Source: Saprospiraceae bacterium (lineage in GTDB: Bacteria > Bacteroidota > Bacteroidia > Chitinophagales > Saprospiraceae). From it: 42,890 nucleotides of DNA. How positions within the stretch are numbered: position 1 is the stretch's first letter; the number at the start of each line of letters is the position of its first letter. Below the pieces are notes generated by a model. That model did no database searches and was not told where the DNA came from. It worked only from the letters and a program-made list of their open reading frames with translations. Shown in pieces: positions 1 to 8,531 of the stretch. The stretch lies in NCBI GenBank assembly GCA_022841345.1, contig JALHRR010000040.1:1-42890 (forward strand). The letters are read 5' to 3'. Both the position numbers and the translations under genes were made by a program.

Positions 1-1127
1 TTGTAGTAAATTGCCCCAACACATGCCAATGCCAGTATAACAAGTATTATTCTCAATACAGGAACAGCGTCTCTCATGATATCCAGAGATGCAGCAGGAC
101 TCAGCATCTCAATTGTCCAGCTTGGAAAAGCAAGAAATGGAGCGGCCAATATCATAGTAGTCCCTACACATAGGATAGCGGTGCGTTTGATAACTGACTT
201 AACTGATTCATGATGATTTTGACCAATTAAAAAACTTACAATTGTATTGATTCCTGATGAAAAGCCCCACAGTGGAATGGAGAAAAATAAATATAAGATT
301 CTACCAAAATTGGTGATAGCCAGAGCCTTTTCTCCTAGTTTCTCAATGTATGCAAAGAAGACAAACCAGCTTCCAAGTCCAATAATGGATTGAATCACAA
401 CTGGTAATCCGATTTTTGCAATCTGCCTGATCTGTTCAAAATCAATTCTCAGCTTGACTTTAATATTCCAAACCTTACGCATTGGGTCCATCCTAACATA
501 AAGGAAAAACGCGATGAAGGCAATTGCCTCAGAAATAGAACTTGCCAGTCCTGCACCGGCAATACCCATGTAGGGAAATCCCAGCTTCCCAAAAATGAGC
601 ACATAATTTAGAAAGAAATTACACAACATCATGATCAAAACATCAATCACAATGAAAGTACTACGGGCGACCCCGGTATACAATGCAATATATGAAAGTC
701 CAAAATAGCTGAAAAATATGCCCCAGTTCCTGTATTCCAGGTATTCCAGACATTTGGTGAGTATCAGTGGATTATTGATAAACAAACCCAGAAAGTACTC
801 CGCTCCAAATGTTAGTCCTAAAAATAACACCACTGCTACAGCTCCCTGAAAAATCATCATATTGGTCAGGGCGGACCCTATGGCAGCCAGATTCCCTTCC
901 CCATTTCTTCTGGCAATCAAAATCTGCCCTCCCTTGGAAAACCCATACCCGATTGCAGAGATAATCAGGTAAAAAACACTGACAATTCCAATGGCAGCGA
1001 AATCAGTCTCATCGTGGTAGAATAAGAAAATACTGTCGCTCAGAGCTACTCCGTTCTGAACTGCACTGCCCAGCATAATCGGCAATGATATCCTAAATAT
1101 TTTCCAGTATGAAAATGATTTATTCAA
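1..1127 (-). CDS. MATE family efflux transporter (C-terminus beyond window edge)
   Basis: A frame on the minus strand stays open from position 1127 to the left edge, about 375 residues, so the C-terminal part of a usual ~440-residue MATE protein is missing. The translation begins with an amphipathic stretch followed by PIMLGSAVQNGVALSDSIFL, typical of MATE helix 1. It continues through many hydrophobic helices, including GIAGAGLASSISEA in the middle of the protein. MATE proteins export drugs or metabolites across the inner membrane using H+ or Na+; the substrate cannot be read here. No ATG lies in frame before residue 18, which is inside helix 1, so I place the start at the TTG at 1127. An upstream in-frame stop limits other choices. 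The family call is firm and the start is moderate. Confidence 0.88.
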   Translation of the reverse strand, partial: MNKSFSYWKIFRISLPIMLGSAVQNGVALSDSIFLFYHDETDFAAIGIVSVFYLIISAIGYGFSKGGQILIARRNGEGNLAAIGSALTNMMIFQGAVAVVLFLGLTFGAEYFLGLFINNPLILTKCLEYLEYRNWGIFFSYFGLSYIALYTGVARSTFIVIDVLIMMLCNFFLNYVLIFGKLGFPYMGIAGAGLASSISEAIAFIAFFLYVRMDPMRKVWNIKVKLRIDFEQIRQIAKIGLPVVIQSIIGLGSWFVFFAYIEKLGEKALAITNFGRILYLFFSIPLWGFSSGINTIVSFLIGQNHHESVKSVIKRTAILCVGTTMILAAPFLAFPSWTIEMLSPAASLDIMRDAVPVLRIILVILALACVGAIYY

Positions 1128-1307
1128 ACCTATTGTGTGTAAAATTCAAGAATAAGTAATACCAGAAAATAAAGTTGAGCCGGGCTAATTTACATAGTTT
1201 CTCTTAAGATGGCTTGCTTAAATTCCAGCGACCCGGAAGTAAGTGTAGTGTTAAAACTTCTAATAGAAATCATTTTTTACAATTATTGTTTACTTACATT
1301 CTTTAAA

Positions 1308-2528
1308 TCAATGAAAATCAGGGTATAGTAAATACTTCTTTCGTGTTTTGGAATACGATTCCAAGCCCGGTACCCAGCTTAATTTTATTTTTTCAACTGA
1401 TTCTCCTTTCAGTATTTGCTGTCTCAATTGATCAGTTCCTGCCAGTTTATCGAAAAAATTATTTTTAAGAAAGAAAACCGGTTCATCTTTAAGCAGCTTT
1501 TGATATTCAATCAAATACTCCAGTTGAATACCGGGATTACTGAACAATTTATCTGCTGAAACTGAAGTAAAATCATCTCCAAAGCAGCGCTTTCCTTTGA
1601 GAGGAGGATCGGAAGCCCCGGGATTGGGTTGTGGAGTAAACGAAAATGACTTTCCTTTCACCTCCGGATGTCCCAGGATTTGAAATTGCTTATCGGTTCC
1701 TCTGCCCATGCTGACCACAGTTCCTTCGAAAAGACACAGACTTGGGTACAATAGTATAGATCTGTGATTAGGAAGATTCGGAGATGGCTTCACCGGCAAT
1801 GCATATGGAGTATTGTGGTCATATCCACTGCATGTGACCCATCGAAGTAAAAGAGCATTCGCTTCATTGATCCATTTTTCTCCTTTTATCATCTGAGCAT
1901 ATTCAGCTATAGTCATCCCATGTACAATCGGAACCGGATGCATACCCACGAATGACTTAAACGAAGTATCAAGTACTGGACCATCAATGTAATGTCCGTT
2001 GGGATTTGGCCTGTCCAGGACCAACAATGGAATCTGCTGCTCTGCGCAAGCTTCCATTACATAATGCAGTGTAGATATATAAGTATAGAATCTCGCACCC
2101 ACATCCTGAATATCATATACCAAATAATTGATTCCTTCCAGGTCTGCTGGCAAAGGCTTCTTCTTGTTGCCGTACAGCGAAATAATCGGGATACCGGTTT
2201 TGCTGTCTTTGCCATCTTTAATACTTGCTCCGGCATCTGCTTCTCCCCGAAATCCATGTTCGGGGGCGAAAATAACTTTCACTTTAATTCCGTTTTCCAG
2301 GAGAATATCCAGCAAATGCTTGTCTCCGCTGATGGCAGAATGATTGACTACGAGACCTACAGATTTATTTTTTAAAATAGGTAAATATTGATCCGTTCTG
2401 TCTGCCCCCGTCAATATTGGCTCTTTCTTGGTTGAAAGCTCAGCTCCATTTTTAATAGCGACTTCGGGAGTATTTTGACAAACAAAAGTCAAAAACATGC
2501 TGAAAAAATATATATTTAAAACTTTCAT
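1308..2528 (-). CDS. namZ: DUF1343 protein, NamZ-type exo-beta-N-acetylmuramidase
   Basis: About 406 residues, the usual DUF1343 length. Family signatures are VGLVVNHSAI, a FAPEHGFRGEADAG stretch, YDIQDVGARFYTY and LDRPNPNG. The family founder, Bacillus NamZ, removes MurNAc from the non-reducing end of peptidoglycan fragments, so cell-wall recycling is the likely role. The His of NHS and the Glu of PEHG lie in the conserved positions expected for catalysis. The start at 2528 (or 2534, two codons earlier) puts a hydrophobic secretion signal at the N-terminus ending near FVC, a possible but poor lipobox. A longer frame to 2660 would run into the divergent gene at 2559 and is rejected. Only 30 bp separate the two divergent starts. 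Confidence 0.88.
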   Translation of the reverse strand: MKVLNIYFFSMFLTFVCQNTPEVAIKNGAELSTKKEPILTGADRTDQYLPILKNKSVGLVVNHSAISGDKHLLDILLENGIKVKVIFAPEHGFRGEADAGASIKDGKDSKTGIPIISLYGNKKKPLPADLEGINYLVYDIQDVGARFYTYISTLHYVMEACAEQQIPLLVLDRPNPNGHYIDGPVLDTSFKSFVGMHPVPIVHGMTIAEYAQMIKGEKWINEANALLLRWVTCSGYDHNTPYALPVKPSPNLPNHRSILLYPSLCLFEGTVVSMGRGTDKQFQILGHPEVKGKSFSFTPQPNPGASDPPLKGKRCFGDDFTSVSADKLFSNPGIQLEYLIEYQKLLKDEPVFFLKNNFFDKLAGTDQLRQQILKGESVEKIKLSWVPGLESYSKTRKKYLLYPDFH

Positions 2529-2558
2529 TTGCATATTTGTGTGTGATTTAAGCCGATT

Positions 2559-3935
2559 ATGAAACATACTTTTGCCATTATTGATATTGAGACGACCGGA
2601 GGAAGCGCCAGAATGGACAAAATTACTGAAATTGGTATAGTACTGCACGATGGAAACCAAATATTAAAAACATTCAGCTCACTCATTAATCCCGAACGAT
2701 CTATTCCCCCTTTCATTACAGGAATAACGGGAATAACTGATAGTATGGTTGCCGGGGCTCCAAAATTTTACGAAATAGCCAAAGAAATCATTGAATGGAC
2801 TGAAGATTCAATCTTTGTAGCACACAATGCGCGCTTCGATTACGGATTCATTGCTGAAGAATTCAGGCAACTGGGATATCTTTTTTCAAAGAAAACCCTC
2901 TGCACAGTTCAAATGTCAAGAAGAGCTTTCCCCGGCTTGAAATCTTACTCATTGGGAAACCTCGTAAAGCACTTTGGAATCAAACTGGACAATCATCACA
3001 GAGCACTGGATGATGCCAGGGCAACTTCAGAAATATTTGAGAAAATCGTCAAAAGTGAATACTACACCAGAGTTAATCCCATTCTCTCCAAAAGTAGTAT
3101 GACAGAACAGAAACTCCCTGCTCATATTGATGCCAAAATGCTGGATGCGATTCCGGACTGTTGTGGGGTTTACTACTTTTTGGACCAGGAAGGTGATTTT
3201 ATTTATATCGGCAAGAGTAATCAATTAAGAAGAAGGGTTTACGAACATTTTAGCGATAATTCAGAGCGCTCCGCAAAACTGGCTCACGCAGTCAATAAAA
3301 TCGAATACACTGTCACGGGCAATGAATTAGCTGCATTATTGCTGGAATCAGCTGAAATCAAGCAGTACAATCCTTCATTCAATAAAGCTCAGCGCAAAAA
3401 AGAGTTCAAATTTGCGATTTGCCAAAATGGAACATTTGAAAAACCAGAAATGCCTGTTGTCGTTTCATTGCTCAAAGTCAAAGAATCACAGGAGTTACTC
3501 AAAATTTTCAGTACACAGGATGCAGCGAAGAAATATCTGGAATATGTGCAGCGTGAATGTGGTCTATGCCCCTGTGTAAGAAATAATTTGAATCAAACTG
3601 CTTGTATTCACTTAAAACTGGGTAGCTGCCAAACTCAGGAAGGCCTGCCGGATCTGCAGGAATTAATCCGCCAAATGGTGACATTGCTCCGCAGAGGATT
3701 TGAAAAGGATGGGGTATTGGTAGGTCCTGGAAGAGATGCAGACGAGCAGTTTGTAGCAGTCATACAAAAGAAACAATTTCTGGGTATGGGGTATATTTCT
3801 AAAGACATTGGATTCAACAATGAAGAAGAACTGGTGGATCACATTCGTACTTATCCACATCATCCCGAAATACCCGCCATAGTTAGAAATTACCTGAAAG
3901 ATCACACAGATGTTAAGTTCGTTTCTGTGGGTTAG
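2559..3935 (+). CDS. DnaQ-like 3'-5' exonuclease fused to a GIY-YIG (UvrC-type) nuclease domain
   Basis: 458 residues with two nuclease modules. Residues 1-165 form a DEDDh exonuclease: D9 and E11 in DIETTGG (Exo I), D94 in HNARFD (Exo II), and H147 with D151/D152 in HHRALDDA (Exo III). Residues ~200-275 form a GIY-YIG domain: GVY at 203-205, YIG at 216-218, the RRR helix at 224-226 and a probable metal-binding Glu at 263. A cysteine group follows (C334, C337, C339, C349, C357) resembling the UvrC cysteine region. This fusion is known in Bacteroidota and actinobacteria and is usually annotated as a DNA polymerase III epsilon-like protein. A role in DNA repair or damage processing is more likely than replicative proofreading. 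A -7-like CATATTTG lies at 2532-2539. The gene converges on the SDR gene with a 7-bp gap. Confidence 0.9.
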   Translation: MKHTFAIIDIETTGGSARMDKITEIGIVLHDGNQILKTFSSLINPERSIPPFITGITGITDSMVAGAPKFYEIAKEIIEWTEDSIFVAHNARFDYGFIAEEFRQLGYLFSKKTLCTVQMSRRAFPGLKSYSLGNLVKHFGIKLDNHHRALDDARATSEIFEKIVKSEYYTRVNPILSKSSMTEQKLPAHIDAKMLDAIPDCCGVYYFLDQEGDFIYIGKSNQLRRRVYEHFSDNSERSAKLAHAVNKIEYTVTGNELAALLLESAEIKQYNPSFNKAQRKKEFKFAICQNGTFEKPEMPVVVSLLKVKESQELLKIFSTQDAAKKYLEYVQRECGLCPCVRNNLNQTACIHLKLGSCQTQEGLPDLQELIRQMVTLLRRGFEKDGVLVGPGRDADEQFVAVIQKKQFLGMGYISKDIGFNNEEELVDHIRTYPHHPEIPAIVRNYLKDHTDVKFVSVG

Positions 3936-3942
3936 ACCCTGA

Positions 3943-5400
3943 TTAAGGCTTGATAGGTTCTATAGCAGGAGGCTCAAAAGCAATCAACTTATCAATCATT
4001 CCATCAAAAACGAAATAGTGAAAAGGCAACACTGCATACCAATATAATCTTCCCCATAATCCCAGCGGCCTGAAAGTAGCAGTTTGCCTTAGATAAATTT
4101 CCTCATGCTTTCTAATAATTTTAAATTCTAACCACGCTTCTCCCGGTAATTTCATTTCAGCAAATAAAAGAAGTCTTTTGTTCACTTTATCAGCTGCTAA
4201 TACTCTCCAGAAATCGAGTGCATCTCCCGGAGCAATTTCAGAATGATGTGTCCTGCCTCTTCTCAAACCCACTCCCCCATTCAATTTGTCCATATAACCT
4301 CTGATTTTCCAAAGAAAGTTGGCGTAATACCAACCTCTTTGTCCACCAATGCTCCATATATTTTGAATGGTTCTCTCTGTATCAGTTATCTTTCTCCATT
4401 TGATATCTTTAAAAACGCCAAACTTGGGCACCTCGATCCTTTGAAAAATATCTGTTCCAATATTGGAAGCGCTAAATGCGTCCTTCCAGCTACTGATAAT
4501 CATATTTTGCTCAATTTTCTGGAAAGCAAGTTTTACTGATTCCTGATAAGGAATTAATTTAATTCCCAATTCTTCTGCCAATCCGTTGGGGCGACCTATA
4601 ATATCAATCTTCATGCTGTTGACCAGATTGACAGCCAGCCGGTATGAGGTTGCAGTGATGAAATATAGCCAGTAGGAAGATAAACGTGGCGTCATGATGG
4701 GAACTGTGATAACTAAACGCCTTAATCCCCTCACCTTTGCAAATTGCAGAAGCATCTCCTTGTAGGTAAGGATATCAGGACCCATTATATCAAATGTCTT
4801 GTTAAAATAAAGCTCATTCCCGGAAACTCCGGTAAGAAATTCCAGCACATTGCGCACTGCTATGGGTTGAGATCTGGTCATCAACCACTTGGGAGCAACC
4901 ATCACAGGCAATTTTTCTACCAAATCCCTTATGATTTCAAATGAAGCACTGCCTGAACCGACTATAATTCCAGCTCTCAAAACAGTAAGCGCTATAGGCG
5001 ATTCAGCCAGTAATTGCTCAACTTGCTTACGTGATTCCAGATGTTTTGAGAGTTTTTCCTGATTTGAAATACCACTCAGATATATAATTTGTTTACAATT
5101 TGTTGATCTCAATAATTGGATAAAATTCCTGGCAATCAAACTTTCTGTCATGCCAAAATCCCCTTTATCCGACATGGTATGAACCAGAAAATATGCAACA
5201 TCAATTTCTTTAGGAAAATCAGAGAAATTAGAAGGTTCCAGTAAATCTATTTCTATCAGATGAACATTGGGCTCATTTTGATATTCGCCCAGTCTGGATA
5301 AATTCCTGACACAGCAAAATAATTCATGTCCTTGTTTCAGCAATATGGGGATCAAGCGTTGGCCTATATATCCATTGGCACCTGTAATAAGTACTTTCAT
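3943..5400 (-). CDS. SDR family oxidoreductase with C-terminal DUF2867 domain
   Basis: 485 residues. The N-terminus is a Rossmann fold with the NAD(P)-binding GANGYIG motif at residues 7-13, of the atypical extended SDR/NmrA-like class (COG0702). The middle carries the family stretch SKHLESRKQVEQLL. The last ~170 residues (WRVLAADKVNKRLLLFAEMK onward) match DUF2867, and the SDR-DUF2867 pairing is a widespread conserved architecture. Substrate and reaction are unknown; the absence of a clear YxxxK catalytic pair suggests a nucleotide-sensing or unusual redox role. It is transcribed alone. A weak -7-like TGTCTTTG lies on the minus strand at 5429-5436. The start is the only reasonable ATG before the Rossmann motif. 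Confidence 0.87.
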   Translation of the reverse strand: MKVLITGANGYIGQRLIPILLKQGHELFCCVRNLSRLGEYQNEPNVHLIEIDLLEPSNFSDFPKEIDVAYFLVHTMSDKGDFGMTESLIARNFIQLLRSTNCKQIIYLSGISNQEKLSKHLESRKQVEQLLAESPIALTVLRAGIIVGSGSASFEIIRDLVEKLPVMVAPKWLMTRSQPIAVRNVLEFLTGVSGNELYFNKTFDIMGPDILTYKEMLLQFAKVRGLRRLVITVPIMTPRLSSYWLYFITATSYRLAVNLVNSMKIDIIGRPNGLAEELGIKLIPYQESVKLAFQKIEQNMIISSWKDAFSASNIGTDIFQRIEVPKFGVFKDIKWRKITDTERTIQNIWSIGGQRGWYYANFLWKIRGYMDKLNGGVGLRRGRTHHSEIAPGDALDFWRVLAADKVNKRLLLFAEMKLPGEAWLEFKIIRKHEEIYLRQTATFRPLGLWGRLYWYAVLPFHYFVFDGMIDKLIAFEPPAIEPIKP

Positions 5401-5576
5401 TTAATAAATTGTTACAGTCTAACATGCAAAGACACAGTAAGTTTGATATTTGAAGTGTAGGAGGATTACCCCGAAGTAAAACTTCCTTAATGGTAGAAAT
5501 TCTTCAAGCAAACAGAATGATCCTGATTAGTCAGGCTGAATGAATAATGTTTGTGTCCTGTTTTGTTGTAGGATTG

Positions 5577-6395
5577 TTACCATTGAATGATTAGTTTTTT
5601 CATTTCATCATTAAGCCTGGAAGCTTCTAAAGCTGCTGCATCTGCAAAACTTTCATCACTCGCTGCATAAATAATACCGCGGGATGAATTAATTAAAAGC
5701 CCCACATGGTCGTTAGCGCCTTTTTGAAACGTTTCCTTCAAATCTCCTCCCTGAGAACCTACTCCCGGTACAAGTAAGAAATGTTCAGGAATTATAGATC
5801 GAATTCTTTGGAGGTACTCTGTCCTGGTGGCACCCACAACAAACATAAGTTGACCTGCTGTTCCCCATTGCGCCACGGTTTCTATCACTTCTTCAAACAA
5901 GTAACGGTCATTCGGGCTAATTTTGCGTAGCTGAAAATCCTCAAACCCTGGATTGGAAGTTAATCCCAGCACTATTGTCCATTTGTCTTTATACTCCAAA
6001 AATGGCTGAATGGAATCACGTCCCATATAAGGAGCTATTGTAATGGCATCAAATCCCAAATCTTTAAAAAACGTCTTTGCATATTGATCCGCGGTATTAC
6101 CAATATCTCCTCTTTTTGCATCTGCAATTTTCAAATGATGCGGACCGATATAATCCACAGTTGATTTCAAAATATCCCATCCTTCTGATCCCATAGATTC
6201 ATAAAAAGCGAGATTCGGCTTGTAAGCCACACAAAACGCTCTCGTTGCATCGATGATTTGCTTATTGAATTCCAATACCGGCTGTGAAAAATCATTTAAA
6301 TGAGTAGGAATCTTTGTTGGATCTGTATCCAATCCAACACAAAGAAAAGACTGTTTCTCCTGAATGTGTTCTACAAGATATTGTAATTGACTCAA
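5577..6395 (-). CDS. pyrF: Orotidine-5'-phosphate decarboxylase
   Basis: 272 residues, the length of the longer (type 2) OMP decarboxylases found in Bacteroidota and mycobacteria. The N-terminus has FLCVGLDTDPTKIP. The catalytic DAKRGDIGNTA motif lies at residues 92-102, with K94 and D97 as the charged catalytic pair. Phosphate-binding stretches LVPGVGSQGG and INSSRGIIYA follow. The enzyme makes UMP from OMP in the last step of cytosolic de novo pyrimidine synthesis. It is last in the minus-strand run mrp - nfu - unknown - pyrF, 24 bp after the preceding stop, so probably co-transcribed. Confidence 0.96.
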   Translation of the reverse strand: MSQLQYLVEHIQEKQSFLCVGLDTDPTKIPTHLNDFSQPVLEFNKQIIDATRAFCVAYKPNLAFYESMGSEGWDILKSTVDYIGPHHLKIADAKRGDIGNTADQYAKTFFKDLGFDAITIAPYMGRDSIQPFLEYKDKWTIVLGLTSNPGFEDFQLRKISPNDRYLFEEVIETVAQWGTAGQLMFVVGATRTEYLQRIRSIIPEHFLLVPGVGSQGGDLKETFQKGANDHVGLLINSSRGIIYAASDESFADAAALEASRLNDEMKKLIIQW

Positions 6396-6419
6396 AATGT
6401 ATTAATTATATTGGATAAC

Positions 6420-6944
6420 CTAATAAACAACAAACTTTTCACTGATCACTAAATTCCCCCTGTAAAATATTTCAACCGTATAAGTATCTGGGTTCCAAAT
6501 ACCCGGTTCATCAGCTCCCCAACTCCAGGAATACATGGAAGAGCTCCATCCGGCTTCAGCAAAGTTATCATATTGCGCTCTACCAAACTCAGTACCATCG
6601 CTATGTCTGTAAATTACCAGGAAATTGACGGATGTTCTTTTTTTCAGTTCGGAATGATTTAAATTCAATTCCCAATTGATGTACCTGGCTGAAGAAGCAG
6701 GAAATGAATCAGCATATATACGGTTCGCTTTATGGGGAATTGAAGGGCCGGATTCGAAAAAAGTTAAAACAGGAGAAAAGAAGGAAAAACTTTCAGCAAT
6801 ATCTGCGACTTGAATTACCTCTTCTTTAGGTTCAGATTTTTCTCCCAAAAAGCCAGTTTGCCTCAAAATAAATATCAGAATAAGGCCTCCTATTACTGTA
6901 GCCAGAATTCCTCCTATCAAAGATTTTGCGACATGAACCGCCAT
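6420..6944 (-). CDS. Membrane-anchored protein of unknown function
   Basis: 174 residues, not recognised. Residues ~8-28 form one hydrophobic transmembrane or signal-anchor helix (LIGGILATVIGGLILIFIL). An acidic linker follows (EKSEPKEEV), then a ~120-residue beta-rich domain containing NWELNLNH, FLVIYRHSDG and PDTYTVEIFYRGN, ending in EKFVVY. The end looks like an Ig-like or DUF3859-type sandwich (pattern: wnpdtYtVeiyy.gn), but I cannot assign the family. No cysteines follow the membrane helix. It is tightly embedded in the operon (2 bp after nfu, 24 bp before pyrF), which supports a real, expressed gene. Confidence 0.75.
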   Translation of the reverse strand: MAVHVAKSLIGGILATVIGGLILIFILRQTGFLGEKSEPKEEVIQVADIAESFSFFSPVLTFFESGPSIPHKANRIYADSFPASSARYINWELNLNHSELKKRTSVNFLVIYRHSDGTEFGRAQYDNFAEAGWSSSMYSWSWGADEPGIWNPDTYTVEIFYRGNLVISEKFVVY

Positions 6945-6946
6945 GA

Positions 6947-7201
6947 TTATAATCCATTGATAGCTTCAACCTGAGTGATCTCAGGTACTCTGTTCCTAAT
7001 GACTTCTTTAATACCAGCTTGCATTGTCATAGCTGACATATTACAATTTTCGCAAGTACCTATCCACTTCAATCTGAGAATAAGGTCCCCTGTGATCTCA
7101 ACAATTTCAACGTTGCCACCATCCACTGCCAGATGAGGTCTGATCTCATTCAATGCATCCTCTACACGATCTTTAATTGTCAATTGTTCTGTTATTTCCA
7201 C
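6947..7201 (-). CDS. nfu: NifU-family Fe-S scaffold/carrier (Nfu domain only)
   Basis: 84 residues, consisting only of the C-terminal domain of NifU. The cluster-binding CENC motif sits at residues 50-53 inside WIGTCENCNMSAMTM, and PHLAVDGGNVEIVEI is a typical Nfu sequence. Such proteins carry [4Fe-4S] clusters to target apoproteins in the cytosol. It follows mrp by 41 bp in the same direction; Mrp is also an Fe-S assembly factor, so the pair probably works together. The neighbouring Mrp lacks its own cysteine pair, which makes Nfu the clearest cluster-binding protein of this operon. Confidence 0.95.
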   Translation of the reverse strand: MEITEQLTIKDRVEDALNEIRPHLAVDGGNVEIVEITGDLILRLKWIGTCENCNMSAMTMQAGIKEVIRNRVPEITQVEAINGL

Positions 7202-7242
7202 GCTTTACTACTGATTATTTACCCAAAATTAATCAAAATACT

Positions 7243-8328
7243 TCAATCCACTCTTACTTTCTCAGTATCTGGCAATGTTTCATGCCTCATCTGAATGGCA
7301 TGGCTGGTTTTTTTTGCTATTTCTTCAAATATTTTTGACATCATATTACCGGAATTAAGCACAACAGGCTTTCCGGTATCAGAGCCTGATCTCATTTCCA
7401 TCATTAGCGGGATCTGTCCCAATAAGACAGAACTACTGGCTAACGCAAGCTTTTTACCACCGCCTTCTCCAAAAATTGGATATTTTTTTTCTGGTGCATC
7501 ATCCGGAATAAACCAAGACATATTTTCTACTACACCAATAATTGGGACATTAATCTGTGGCAGCATAAACATATTCATAGCCTTGACAGCATCAACCAAT
7601 GCAACTTCCTGTGGGGTAGTTACCAGTATTGCACCTGTCAAAGCAACAGTTTGGACCAAAGTAAGTTGAATATCACCTGTACCCGGAGGCAAATCGACTA
7701 TCAGATAATCCAGTTCAGGCCAGATCACATCATTAAAAAACTGTTTTATAATTCCTGCCAGTCGCGGACCTCTGAGAACCACAGCTTGCTCAGGCTCCAC
7801 AATAAATCCTATACTCATTACCGGCATTCCATAAGCTTCCAGAGGTAACAACTTTGGTGTACCATGAACATCTTTCATTTTGGGTCTTTGCCCCTGAAGC
7901 CCCAACATTGTTGGAATGGATGGCCCATACAGGTCAGCATCAATAAGACCCACCTTAGCTCCCAGGGATTTCAAAGCAAGCGCAAGATTTACAGAGACAC
8001 TTGATTTTCCGACACCACCTTTTCCGGAAGCCACTGCAATAATATTCTTTATCTGTGGTACGGTATCTTCATTCACCTGAATGCCGCTGTTTTGCTGAAT
8101 AAAATGAAGATTGACATCCGCATCCGGAAATTGGCGAATAATGGTGTTTGTACAAGATTCCAGCAACGATGTTCTCACCTCAGACGAAAGTTGATTTCCG
8201 GCAATAGATATTTTAATCACATTTCCCTTAATATCAATATTTTGTATCATCTTTCTTGAAGTAATACTCAACCCGGTCTGAGGATCAATCACTTCAGATA
8301 ATATCTGTTCTATTTCATATCTTTCCAT
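7243..8328 (-). CDS. mrp: Mrp/NBP35-family P-loop ATPase, Fe-S cluster carrier
   Basis: 361 residues. An N-terminal DUF59/MIP18 domain (residues 1-85) precedes a ParA/MinD-like ATPase. The deviant Walker A GKGGVGKS is at 102-109, LIDADLYGPSIPTMLG follows, and the switch region is VDLPPGTGDIQLTL. In the family this ATPase binds and transfers Fe-S clusters through a CxxC near ENMS. Here the ENMS segment (267-287) has no cysteine, and the only cysteine in the protein is C59. I recall the same loss in other Bacteroidota Mrp proteins. First gene of the mrp-nfu-unknown-pyrF operon, with a good -7 box at 8351-8358. Confidence 0.94.
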   Translation of the reverse strand: MERYEIEQILSEVIDPQTGLSITSRKMIQNIDIKGNVIKISIAGNQLSSEVRTSLLESCTNTIIRQFPDADVNLHFIQQNSGIQVNEDTVPQIKNIIAVASGKGGVGKSSVSVNLALALKSLGAKVGLIDADLYGPSIPTMLGLQGQRPKMKDVHGTPKLLPLEAYGMPVMSIGFIVEPEQAVVLRGPRLAGIIKQFFNDVIWPELDYLIVDLPPGTGDIQLTLVQTVALTGAILVTTPQEVALVDAVKAMNMFMLPQINVPIIGVVENMSWFIPDDAPEKKYPIFGEGGGKKLALASSSVLLGQIPLMMEMRSGSDTGKPVVLNSGNMMSKIFEEIAKKTSHAIQMRHETLPDTEKVRVD

Positions 8329-8350
8329 CAGCTCGTTCTATTTTGTAATA

Positions 8351-8358
8351 CAAAAGTA
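8351..8358 (-). promoter_or_regulatory. -7 box TACTTTTG for the mrp operon
   Basis: Read on the minus strand this is TACTTTTG, matching the Bacteroidota TAnnTTTG -7 consensus, 22 bp before the mrp ATG at 8328. No convincing -33 TTTG is seen at the usual distance, so it is supported by one element and its position. Confidence 0.5.
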
Positions 8359-8531
8359 GTAACAATTGCAGCCTAAAAAGTTCATCAGACCTTATTTAAT
8401 TCAAGCACTTAGTTTAACTGCGTTGTGGCATTTGACAATCAGTATTCTTAGGATGCATAGTTTGCAGCCTCTTTTATACGGCCATATATATCGTTTGGAG
8501 CAACAAACAAACGGCTTTCTTTGTAGTCCGA

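Noticed and set aside
2529-2660. Longer NamZ reading from 2660
   Set aside because: It would overlap the 5' end of the divergent exonuclease gene by about 100 bp and bury the signal peptide inside the protein.
7243-8328. Mrp as a decaying gene because the CxxC is missing
   Set aside because: All ATPase motifs are intact, the gene heads a tight operon, and the same loss is recalled in other Bacteroidota.
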